IMG/VR virus record: IMGVR_UViG_3300044816_000008
Span: 1 to 61,359 of that record
Direction: 5' to 3' (one strand)
Source: a virus
Length of the DNA: 61,359 bases
Part shown: positions 56,109-61,359 of the stretch, piece after piece
How positions within the stretch are numbered: position 1 is the first letter of the stretch
Layout of the letters: each line of letters starts with the position of its first letter
The notes under the pieces: model-generated
What the model saw: the letters and a program-made list of their open reading frames with translations, nothing else
Told to the model about the DNA's origin: nothing
The model's database searches: none
Made by a program: the position numbers and the translations under genes

Positions 56109-57011
56109 TTATTTAGTAGCAGCGTCCGCAAGAACCTTACGAACTGCGAGCTCTGCCGCATCACTAACCTGCTGCGCAGTTAGCTCCGTGCCGCCAGAAG
56201 CAGCAATAGCAGCGGTGATACCCGGTAGAAGCGCATCTGCGATAGCCTTAGGGTCACTAGTGGCACTAGCTGAAACCTTTGCATAAGCTGCTCCACGAGC
56301 GTTAGCCGCGTTGACGATAGTCGTAAGCTGGTCACCAGTCAGGTTCTTAGAAATTGGAGTACCCCACGCTGCCATATTTGTGAGGTAGTTAAAGTCAGTG
56401 ACACTGGTCCACACGATTGCGAACGTCTCACCGATGGTGACGATGGTTCCGTTGTTGTTCCAGTTCTGGGGCATATCAAAATCCGTTTCCTGTGTTGGTG
56501 TTGGTGCTGCTGTTCCTGAAGCGATCTGATTGGCTCGATTTACGATCCAGTCCATATTCAATCCACCGGGGCAAGCAGTTGAATAACCTACTCCATACCT
56601 AGAGTATACCTCACGGTGCCCGAGAATATTCGTACGATTAATGGCAATCCCGTAGCGCTGACAAATATCAGCCACAACCTTTGCTGTAGCCTCATGAGCG
56701 GCGGAAGAAACGGGCCACGAGCCTCCAAGTGCTTCGTTCTCGATTTCAAACGTAATACTCTTCGAGTCAAAAGCTGCATTGGCTAGTGACCATGAGCGCA
56801 AATCCTCATCGACAGCACCAATAATCTGACCCTCATTGCCAATGGCATAGTTCGCTGAACCCTGTCGAGTCGCGTTAATCCACATACTTAGCACGCCGTC
56901 AAGAGATGTGCTCGCCATGTGGTGAAGGACGATAGTCGTTACCTTCGTGCCATTGCGGCTACTCTTATAGGGCGTATTGATCGTGCGTTGTGTGTACTTA
57001 CTGAATCCCAT
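56109..57011 (-). CDS. Endolysin: N-acetylmuramoyl-L-alanine amidase
   Basis: 300 residues. Amidase_2 domain: TTIVLHHMASTSLDG (zinc His), SITFEIENEALGG, TNILGHREVYSRYG (His), and STACPGGLNMDWIV (Cys zinc ligand). The linker ASGTAAPTPTQETDF is followed by a C-terminal part ending in helices (KAIADALLPGITAAIAASGG; QVSDAAELAVRKVLADAATK) that may bind the wall or partners. It cuts the stem-peptide bond of peptidoglycan. Confidence 0.9.
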   Translation of the reverse strand: MGFSKYTQRTINTPYKSSRNGTKVTTIVLHHMASTSLDGVLSMWINATRQGSANYAIGNEGQIIGAVDEDLRSWSLANAAFDSKSITFEIENEALGGSWPVSSAAHEATAKVVADICQRYGIAINRTNILGHREVYSRYGVGYSTACPGGLNMDWIVNRANQIASGTAAPTPTQETDFDMPQNWNNNGTIVTIGETFAIVWTSVTDFNYLTNMAAWGTPISKNLTGDQLTTIVNAANARGAAYAKVSASATSDPKAIADALLPGITAAIAASGGTELTAQQVSDAAELAVRKVLADAATK

Positions 57012-57030
57012 GATACGTCCATTCTAACAG

Positions 57031-57102
57031 AGGTAGCTGTCGGAATCGAACCGACCTATATGACGTTTGCAGCGCCAAGCCTAGCCGATCAGCCAAGCCA
57101 CC
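57031..57102 (-). tRNA. tRNA-Cys (anticodon GCA)
   Basis: Minus strand: acceptor GGTGGCT/AGCTACC, anticodon arm TGGCG-CTGCAAA-CGTCA, T arm GTCGG-TTCGATT-CCGAC. No encoded CCA. One base from the next tRNA. Confidence 0.88.
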
Positions 57103-57103
57103 G

Positions 57104-57176
57104 TGGAGCCCGAGAGATTCGAACTCTCACTGGACGGTTTCTAAGACCGTTTTCTCTACCGTTGGAATAGAGAGCC
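57104..57176 (-). tRNA. tRNA-like, anticodon TAG (Leu), short variable arm
   Basis: Minus strand: anticodon arm ACGGT-CTTAGAA-ACCGT and T arm GAGAG-TTCGAAT-CTCTC are perfect. The acceptor GGCTCTC/GGGCTCC has two mismatches, and there is no long variable arm as expected for tRNA-Leu. The codon CUA would be read. Confidence 0.6.
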
Positions 57177-57182
57177 AAGTGC

Positions 57183-57224
57183 GGATGAGTAGGTCATGGG
57201 AGTTTGTGCTCCTGCTACTCACCC
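57183..57224 (-). other. Hairpin between the Leu and Pro tRNA-like genes
   Basis: A 10-bp stem (57183-57192 with 57215-57224, one G-T pair) with an inner GGAG/CTCC stem. Not a tRNA. It could be a processing or stability element in the tRNA transcript. Confidence 0.45.
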
Positions 57225-57228
57225 TGCG

Positions 57229-57300
57229 TCAGTTATCTCGGTTCCGCCCCGAGTGTCTCTCGCTTCCAAGGCGAGCGGATTGCTATTTTCCCAATAACTG
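57229..57300 (-). tRNA. tRNA-Pro-like (anticodon TGG), atypical T loop
   Basis: Minus strand: acceptor CAGTTAT/ATAACTG and anticodon arm CTCGC-CTTGGAA-GCGAG are perfect, T stem CTCGG/CCGAG too, but the T loop is GGCGGAA rather than TTCGANT. Its 5' end overlaps the last codons of the HNH gene at 57283. Confidence 0.65.
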
Positions 57301-57726
57301 TTGTGAATTTTGCCACCAATTAAACTGCTGGCTAGTCCTAATCATATGACAATTCGCACATCGAATCTCACACTTTTTAATCTCATTTTCAATTGTACTC
57401 CATGCTAGCCCCCGGCGCAACATGGTTCCTACATTAGCAATTTTCTCTTCTGGATTTAGATGATCAAACTGTAAAACCCGGATATCTAAATTGCCACAAT
57501 CTACACATCCACTTTTAAAGTATTCAGAAATTTTATGGCGGTTTTCGGTAACGTGCTTTTTTGTGTTAGCCCTTACGCTATGCGGTCGGTCTGTAGTTAG
57601 ATATCGATTACGATCATAAGCTTTAGAGCAATCTCGGCACCAAACATTATACAGCCTACGAGACTTATCCCGCCAAGCAAAGCTCTCTTCTGGCTTTGCA
57701 ATTAAGCACTTTCCGCAGGTCTTCAT
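57283..57726 (-). CDS. HNH endonuclease with paired zinc knuckles, 147 aa
   Basis: C-x-x-C pairs: CGKCLIAK, CRDCSKAY, CVDCGN, and C-x-x-C-H (CANCHMIRT). QFDHLNPEEK holds the catalytic DH; the last H-containing strand completes the betabetaalpha-metal fold. A different HNH type from the other two. It is the first gene of the leftward late region and its end overlaps a tRNA, so it may be a homing insertion at a tRNA. Confidence 0.82.
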   Translation of the reverse strand: MKTCGKCLIAKPEESFAWRDKSRRLYNVWCRDCSKAYDRNRYLTTDRPHSVRANTKKHVTENRHKISEYFKSGCVDCGNLDIRVLQFDHLNPEEKIANVGTMLRRGLAWSTIENEIKKCEIRCANCHMIRTSQQFNWWQNSQQLLGK

Positions 57727-57787
57727 CTAGATAGTCTATCATACTTGAAACGCTTGGTCAACTTCCAAATACAAGCCACAAAGTTTT

Positions 57788-57825
57788 GCCCCCCGCGTAA
57801 ATCGTTTCCGATCTAGTTGGGGGGC
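57788..57825 (-). promoter_or_regulatory. 5' mRNA hairpin with GAAA tetraloop
   Basis: Minus strand: GCCCCCC, AACT, AGATCG-GAAA-CGATTT, ACGC, GGGGGGC. A 7-bp GC stem and a 6-bp stem closed by a GNRA loop are separated by a symmetrical 4x4 internal loop. It begins within a few bases of the start site predicted for the promoter at 57835-57864, so it would cap the 5' end of the late message. Confidence 0.55.
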
Positions 57826-57834
57826 GATAAGACT

Positions 57835-57864
57835 ATACTAGCACGCTGGCAAGCAGCATGTCAA
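57835..57864 (-). promoter_or_regulatory. Leftward promoter P2
   Basis: Minus strand TTGACA (57864-57859), 18 bases, TAGTAT (57840-57835). Faces the HNH, tRNA, lysis and virion genes. Confidence 0.6.
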
Positions 57865-57927
57865 GCTCATCTTCAAGTGATAGTGGGTTATCAACCTGTA
57901 GCTCGCTGGTCGTAGGCGCGAGACCCT

Positions 57928-57972
57928 CTTGAGTTGCTTGACTATCTTATCACAACTCAAGTCGGGATGCAA
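57928..57972 (-). promoter_or_regulatory. Leftward promoter P1 with 9-bp inverted repeat
   Basis: Minus strand TTGCAT (57972-57967), 17 bases, TAAGAT (57949-57944). CTTGAGTTG (57928-57936) and CAACTCAAG (57953-57961) are exact inverse copies that flank the -10 box. This is the layout of a repressor-controlled promoter. It may be silent until late expression. Confidence 0.6.
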
Positions 57973-57974
57973 GC

Positions 57975-58274
57975 CTATTCGAACAGCTTTGGATCGTCGT
58001 TGGTCTTCTCTTCTTTAGCCTTGAGTAGTCCATACCACCACTGCGTCAAGGAATTATTAGAGACACTAAGATCATCAATAGAGTCCTGAAGCTCATCGTC
58101 TTCGCTCATGATATCTCGGTTGACCATAATAAGCTGTGTCATTGCCATGACAGAAGCATTACTCATCATGATCAGTTCGGCGAGCTCAAGATTGGTTGGC
58201 TGGCGCATGTTGTTCTCATCGATGAGGATGATCTTTCCGTCGAAGTCGGGCTTCCCCTTCTCGCTCTCGGTCAT
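57975..58274 (-). CDS. Hypothetical protein, 99 aa
   Basis: Last gene of the leftward small-gene operon. Acidic, helical: NLELAELIMMSNASVMAMTQ, DELQDSIDDLSVSNNSLTQW. Resembles small phage proteins that act as adaptors, but is not recognised. ATGA coupling upstream. Confidence 0.6.
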   Translation of the reverse strand: MTESEKGKPDFDGKIILIDENNMRQPTNLELAELIMMSNASVMAMTQLIMVNRDIMSEDDELQDSIDDLSVSNNSLTQWWYGLLKAKEEKTNDDPKLFE

Positions 58275-58459
58275 GGTGTGAGTCCTTCGATGATTTTCCG
58301 AAAGGGTGGGCGGTTTGGGATATACGTAACATCCCCCGTCCAGACTAGGTAGCTTGCATCACCAGCTTGCTGGATATTGTTCAGGAAGGCTACAATCTCA
58401 TTAATCTTCTGAGTCTGTGCAACGGGACCGGGTAGCGGTGGTAGCGGATCAATCGGCAT
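58271..58459 (-). CDS. Hypothetical protein, 62 aa
   Basis: Pro-rich start (MPIDPLPPLPGPVAQTQ) then a helix (NEIVAFLNNIQQAG) and two strands. Overlaps its neighbours at both ends. Not recognised. Confidence 0.55.
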   Translation of the reverse strand: MPIDPLPPLPGPVAQTQKINEIVAFLNNIQQAGDASYLVWTGDVTYIPNRPPFRKIIEGLTP

Positions 58460-58637
58460 TCTTCGTCCCCAGTTCTGTTGTTAGAGGGTAGGTGAAGAGA
58501 CTATACGCCATGCCGCCTACTGGACCCCTAGCTTTCACGACTAGCATTCGGTCCGCAGCAGTAACGCTTATTACGTGTGGAATATCAAGACCTAGACCCT
58601 GAACAATCTCGTCAAGCTTATCAAGAATCGTTGGCAT
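58449..58637 (-). CDS. Hypothetical protein, 62 aa
   Basis: MPTILDKLDEIVQGLGLDIP, then strands (RMLVVKARGPVGGMAYSLF). A short helix followed by a beta hairpin. Overlaps both neighbouring genes by 11 to 17 bases. Confidence 0.55.
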   Translation of the reverse strand: MPTILDKLDEIVQGLGLDIPHVISVTAADRMLVVKARGPVGGMAYSLFTYPLTTELGTKNAD

Positions 58638-58875
58638 TCTTAGCCTTCTTCTGTAGTCCGTTAATCAGTTCGGTGATATGGGGAAAGTGGAACGGTTGAG
58701 AAGTGTCATTGTCCTCTGGTACATCCTCCGCGAGGAAGCGTACTTCAGGATCAATAATCTCCACGTCTAGTTCCTCTATCTCGAATTCCTGTGTATAGGC
58801 AGCGACCATAATCTTAGCGGCAACCTCATTCTCAGTCTCGCCCTGCACGATGGCATCAACCCTATAGCGGTTCAT
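58621..58875 (-). CDS. Hypothetical acidic protein, 84 aa
   Basis: MNRYRVDAIVQGETENEVAA begins a strand-helix unit; EELDVEIIDPEVRFLAEDVP is acidic. A C-terminal helix is basic. Not recognised. ATGA coupling with the gene upstream. Confidence 0.58.
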   Translation of the reverse strand: MNRYRVDAIVQGETENEVAAKIMVAAYTQEFEIEELDVEIIDPEVRFLAEDVPEDNDTSQPFHFPHITELINGLQKKAKNANDS

Positions 58876-59075
58876 CGGTTCGCCTTCCTGCTCGCCTTAG
58901 CTACTTTGTTCTTTCTACGACGGTCAGCTTTGACCTTCTCTGTGACGGTTCCGGCGTAGGAGTGCTTCACTCGTGCCGCCGTTAAGATGGACCATGACAG
59001 CCAACGCTTTTCGCTCTCAGTCTGGACCCTACCGGGGATATGGAAATCTCCGCCTTCTCTAGGCTCGTGATTCAT
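58872..59075 (-). CDS. Hypothetical basic protein, 67 aa
   Basis: N-terminus MNHEPREGGDFHIPGRVQTE, then a helix and a very basic end (KADRRRKNKVAKASRKANR). DNA or RNA contact is possible. Its start shares a base with the previous stop. Confidence 0.58.
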   Translation of the reverse strand: MNHEPREGGDFHIPGRVQTESEKRWLSWSILTAARVKHSYAGTVTEKVKADRRRKNKVAKASRKANR

Positions 59076-59263
59076 CAGACATCCACCCCACTAAGCTGTA
59101 GGAGCGCTTCTCGCTTCTCAATCTCACGCCAGAGGGTATTTACCCGTGCCGTATCATTTGACCGCGTACGGTACAAGCTAGCGAGCTCTCCGTGGAGTTG
59201 CTTCGCCTCCCACAGGATGTTGATCAAGTACTGATCATTATCCCTGAATGTTTCGTCTTCCAT
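59075..59263 (-). CDS. Hypothetical coiled-coil protein, 62 aa
   Basis: Two helices, DQYLINILWEAKQLHGELAS and ARVNTLWREIEKREALLQL, suggest a helical hairpin or dimer. Shares one base with each neighbour. Role unknown. Confidence 0.58.
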   Translation of the reverse strand: MEDETFRDNDQYLINILWEAKQLHGELASLYRTRSNDTARVNTLWREIEKREALLQLSGVDV

Positions 59264-59511
59264 TAGTCACTCCCATTAGCTTGTTCCACCGGATCAACCA
59301 GCTTGACTCTCTCAATACGAGCGTATTCCGCCCCTCGCCATACGACAAGACTTCCATCCCCGCTGGCGTAAGTATCTGGTCCCAAGACTAAAAAAGTAAA
59401 CTTTCCGTCTTCGTCCTTGGCTTCATAAGGGTAGATAACATGAGCTTCATCGCGTTTGGCTTCTGCCTTAAGCTCATAGTTGGGCTTGTTGATATCTCCT
59501 ACGCAACTCAT
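59263..59511 (-). CDS. Hypothetical protein, 82 aa
   Basis: ATG at 59511 overlaps the previous stop; an ATG at 59532 is the alternative. MSCVGDINKPNYELKAEAKR, then beta hairpins (GKFTFLVLGPDTYASGDGSL, VVWRGAEYARIERVKLVDP). Not recognised. Confidence 0.55.
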   Translation of the reverse strand: MSCVGDINKPNYELKAEAKRDEAHVIYPYEAKDEDGKFTFLVLGPDTYASGDGSLVVWRGAEYARIERVKLVDPVEQANGSD

Positions 59512-59735
59512 GATGTTAGAATCGCCTCGCATCGATCCCGCAATTGTCTTGCATACTCCTTAAGACCGTGCTGTAGTGTCATACTGTGATAGGTACTATC
59601 GTTATCAGAGTGAATCGTAACCGCGACGGTAAGGTGTGTGCGATTAGCAAATCTATACTCGACAATACCCAGATCAGAGTTTACATTCTGCTGTACTTCG
59701 AAACCTTCAGCTAAAGGTAGAACATCGTTCATCAT
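59508..59735 (-). CDS. Hypothetical protein, 75 aa
   Basis: ATGATG at 59735-59730 with GGGG upstream. Strands (LGIVEYRFANRTHLTVAVTI) and a helix (LQHGLKEYARQLRDRCEAIL). Function unknown. Confidence 0.55.
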   Translation of the reverse strand: MMNDVLPLAEGFEVQQNVNSDLGIVEYRFANRTHLTVAVTIHSDNDSTYHSMTLQHGLKEYARQLRDRCEAILTS

Positions 59736-59911
59736 AACCAACCCCTATACTCCGCATAAATACGCTGCGCATCTTCAACCTGCTTGCGTGACGCACCGTG
59801 ATCGATAGAGACAAGACGACCATCGAGATACATCTTGCCTTCAAACTTAAAGCCACCGGAGTGCTCTGTCTCTTCAACCATACGAGCTAATCCGCCGACT
59901 CCTGCAAACAC
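59732..59911 (-). CDS. Hypothetical protein, 59 aa, start uncertain
   Basis: GTG at 59911 with GGAG upstream is preferred; TTG at 59929 is also possible. A Gly-rich start, then MVEETEHSGGFKFEGKMYLD and a helix (ASRKQVEDAQRIYAEYRGWL). Longer upstream reading overlaps another gene. Confidence 0.5.
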   Translation of the reverse strand: MFAGVGGLARMVEETEHSGGFKFEGKMYLDGRLVSIDHGASRKQVEDAQRIYAEYRGWL

Positions 59912-59915
59912 ACCT

Positions 59916-60104
59916 TCATTCTCCGACAAGAGTGTTATACCTCCAAATAATGTCTTCTGCTTGTTCGAGAATCTCATCAGCGTCAATCCTGATGGTACCC
60001 TGCCCAACCATAATCCGACCAGTAGCCACACCGAGTCGCCAAAGAATGGAATTAATCCACTCGTCTTGAGGCTGGTCAGCGAGCTTGGTGTTGTAAATAT
60101 CCAC
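59916..60104 (-). CDS. Hypothetical protein, 62 aa
   Basis: MDIYNTKLADQPQDEWINSI, LWRLGVATGRIMVGQGTIRI and an acidic helix (DADEILEQAEDIIWRYNTLV). One-base overlap with the gene upstream. Not recognised. Confidence 0.55.
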   Translation of the reverse strand: MDIYNTKLADQPQDEWINSILWRLGVATGRIMVGQGTIRIDADEILEQAEDIIWRYNTLVGE

Positions 60105-60397
60105 TACTTGACCAACTGCTTAGCTTCGAAAAGGCGGTCGCCCCAAATGGCGGCATCGGTGACCGGCACGACAGGAATAGACAACTCCATCGCCTTAATA
60201 GAGTCCTCCACCGCTTCCGGCAACGTATAGTCCGCTCCACGACCATCAACCATCACCACATCGGCAGTAAAGCTCTGTGCAATCTCCGCCACCATTGAGC
60301 ACAAATCTGCACTGTTGATCCGCCCCGTGAAGATGAGCTCCAACCGCGAGCCACCATCATACGCGTGATCCACTGTGAGGATCGTCCTATTTGTCAT
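60104..60397 (-). CDS. Hypothetical alpha/beta protein, 97 aa
   Basis: TILTVDHAYDGGSRLELIFT, a helix (SADLCSMVAEIAQSFTADVV), then VVMVDGRGADYT and another helix and strand (IPVVPVTDAAIWGDRLF). Alternating strands and helices suggest a small Rossmann-like or STAS-like fold. No motif proves a function. Confidence 0.6.
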   Translation of the reverse strand: MTNRTILTVDHAYDGGSRLELIFTGRINSADLCSMVAEIAQSFTADVVMVDGRGADYTLPEAVEDSIKAMELSIPVVPVTDAAIWGDRLFEAKQLVK

Positions 60398-60584
60398 GAG
60401 CCTGTTCCTTCCGGTTTAGTTCTTGTGCCAACTTTATCATGTCATTAGACCAACCGGTTGCAAAGTGTCGAATGAAAAACTCATCCTCTTCCTTGTAGTC
60501 AGTCGCTCCCACGTAACCAAACGCTGTCTTGAATATAGTGGCATCGCGATCACCAGGTTCGTGCACTACATAGTACTTACTCAT
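60387..60584 (-). CDS. Hypothetical protein, 65 aa
   Basis: ATG at 60584 overlaps the previous stop. MSKYYVVHEPGDRDATIFKT, then EDEFFIRHFATGWSNDMIKL. Compact alpha/beta, not recognised. Confidence 0.58.
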   Translation of the reverse strand: MSKYYVVHEPGDRDATIFKTAFGYVGATDYKEEDEFFIRHFATGWSNDMIKLAQELNRKEQAHDK

Positions 60585-60756
60585 CAATGGGCTCCCATGT
60601 TGTTACTGAACGGTGTTCGATTCTCACGACGACATCACCCTGTTCGGGTCCTGCAAAGTTCTCTGCCCGTTCAATAGTCGCAAGAGCCCTTGACCGCATC
60701 CTAATCCTCGAACCCTTAGGGTAGTAGATAACGCTGTATTCATCGTGCAGAATCAT
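60577..60756 (-). CDS. Hypothetical protein, 59 aa
   Basis: MILHDEYSVIYYPKGSRIRM, a basic helix (RSRALATIERAENFAG), then DVVVRIEHRSVTTWEP. Start and stop overlap both neighbours (ATGA upstream), so it is a good small gene. Confidence 0.6.
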   Translation of the reverse strand: MILHDEYSVIYYPKGSRIRMRSRALATIERAENFAGPEQGDVVVRIEHRSVTTWEPIDE

Positions 60757-61359
60757 GACGTGAACCTGTCGTCAAAGTCGGGGTGCTCGTCATAGAAGGT
60801 GAGCAATGTCAGTGCGTGCCATGCGACAGCCGCAAGATGATTCGAGCCTGTCTCTTCATCGAAGTCTTCCCCGCTCCAGAACTCAGTGGCATGACGCTGG
60901 AGTGCCGCGTAGGATTTAGACCATTCGTAACCTTTACGCCACTGGTTATCATCATACTTCTCAGCACCCCTTCCGTAATGCTCGGCAAGCTGTCTAAGAG
61001 CTCCTGTTGGAATGAGGTCGTAGCGGGCGGATTTAACACCCTTTTGTCCACCAGTACTTGAAGTAGTTCGTACCTCTTCAACCACTCCCGTGCTTCGTCC
61101 GTCTCCTGTTGAGGATGGTGTTCCTGAGCTCTTTTTTTCCAGTCCATCTATTTTTCTCTCCAAGATGTCTAACTTATCCTTAGCCGACAGAGTGTTATAT
61201 GTAGTCGGATAACTCATATAGTCGATCTTTCCCATATAAGCCGCTGACCCCGTTTCCCACTGAATATTATTAATCGCTCCGGTGTAGCCACCAGTAGAGT
61301 AGTTCCTCATTGCCTGCTTACCAAAGGGCTTACCCAAAAGAAGAGGGTCACATACGCGG
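60753..61359 (-). CDS. DUF4406-like / dATP-dGTP pyrophosphohydrolase fusion, C-terminal part
   Basis: This is the continuation of the gene that starts at 555 on the other side of the join. After a coiled-coil linker (SAKDKLDILERKIDGLEKKS) and a Ser/Thr/Gly segment comes the PF18909-like domain: YDLIPTGALRQLAEHYGRGA, EKYDDNQWRKGYEWSKSYAA, LQRHATEFWSGEDFDEETGS, NHLAAVAWHALTLL. The pattern K-Y...NW-K...RH...G-E-D-x-D-x-E-x-G-x-x-H is complete. It should remove pyrophosphate from purine dNTPs. It is one gene with the left-end part. Confidence 0.88.
   Translation of the reverse strand, partial: RVCDPLLLGKPFGKQAMRNYSTGGYTGAINNIQWETGSAAYMGKIDYMSYPTTYNTLSAKDKLDILERKIDGLEKKSSGTPSSTGDGRSTGVVEEVRTTSSTGGQKGVKSARYDLIPTGALRQLAEHYGRGAEKYDDNQWRKGYEWSKSYAALQRHATEFWSGEDFDEETGSNHLAAVAWHALTLLTFYDEHPDFDDRFTS
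61233..61359. repeat. Terminal direct repeat, right copy
   Basis: Exact copy of bases 1-127. The reading frame of the fusion gene continues through it to base 1 of the window and on to 555 without a stop, which supports circular joining at this repeat. Confidence 0.95.

Noticed and set aside
1-61359. Prophage or temperate lifestyle
   Set aside because: No integrase, recombinase, attachment site or recognisable immunity repressor was seen. HTH proteins at 17232 and 18007 are not enough to claim lysogeny.
1-61359. CRISPR array or insertion sequence
   Set aside because: No regularly spaced near-identical repeats outside the protein-coding repeats at 51-52 kb, and no transposase motifs or flanking inverted repeats.
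1-61359. 2-aminoadenine (Z) genome
   Set aside because: A dATP/dGTP pyrophosphohydrolase-type domain is present, but no PurZ-like synthetase or DatZ-like phosphohydrolase pattern was recognised.

Overview
The window is one complete, circularly closed genome of a tailed phage of siphovirus type. Bases 1-127 recur exactly at 61233-61359, so the unit genome is 61,232 bp and one gene runs across the window ends. A WhiB-like iron-sulfur protein, many TTG/GTG starts, CRC-type mini zinc fingers and a tail module of familiar actinophage style suggest an actinobacterial host. Base composition is near 50 percent GC by eye. I found no integrase, excisionase or recognisable immunity repressor, so the phage is probably virulent. 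I also found no DNA polymerase.

The genome has two arms. Rightward genes run from about 1.0 to 29.5 kb. They start with very small unknown proteins, with a 1-kb gene-free stretch at 1.6-2.6 kb and an AT-rich, origin-like island at 5.9 kb. Next come nine tandem paralogues that all begin with an LPG motif (7.3-9.2 kb). An amidoligase (9.2 kb) and a class II glutamine amidotransferase (12.2 kb) follow, with an HNH endonuclease between them. After more small genes and tRNA-Gln comes the replication and recombination block: a protein with several helix-turn-helix units, an SNF2-like helicase, MazG-like and WhiB-like proteins, an ERF annealase, a PD-(D/E)XK exonuclease, SSB, tRNA-Trp, a primase-helicase, a RuvC-like resolvase, a holin-like protein and a DnaQ-like exonuclease with a zinc ribbon. 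The two arms converge at 29,484-29,487, where one CTAG gives both stop codons.

The leftward arm is transcribed from high to low coordinates. A promoter near 0.6 kb reads across the join into a two-domain nucleotide enzyme and about a dozen tiny genes (down to 57.97 kb). Two promoters near 57.9 kb, one with a 9-bp inverted repeat around its -10 box, lead into an HNH gene, tRNAs, the endolysin and a membrane lysis candidate. Then come a beta-helix protein, a protein with about 16 copies of a 22-residue repeat, small and large terminase, an HNH gene, portal, protease/scaffold, decoration, major capsid, connectors, two tail-tube-like proteins, tail chaperones joined by a -1 frameshift, tape measure and minor tail proteins.

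The most unusual part is 7.3-13.5 kb. The amidotransferase seems to start at an AUC codon directly before its catalytic cysteine. It and the amidoligase share acidic inserts, and both lie just downstream of the LPG array. Together these could be an amide-forming modification system, but the link is inference from gene order and family knowledge.
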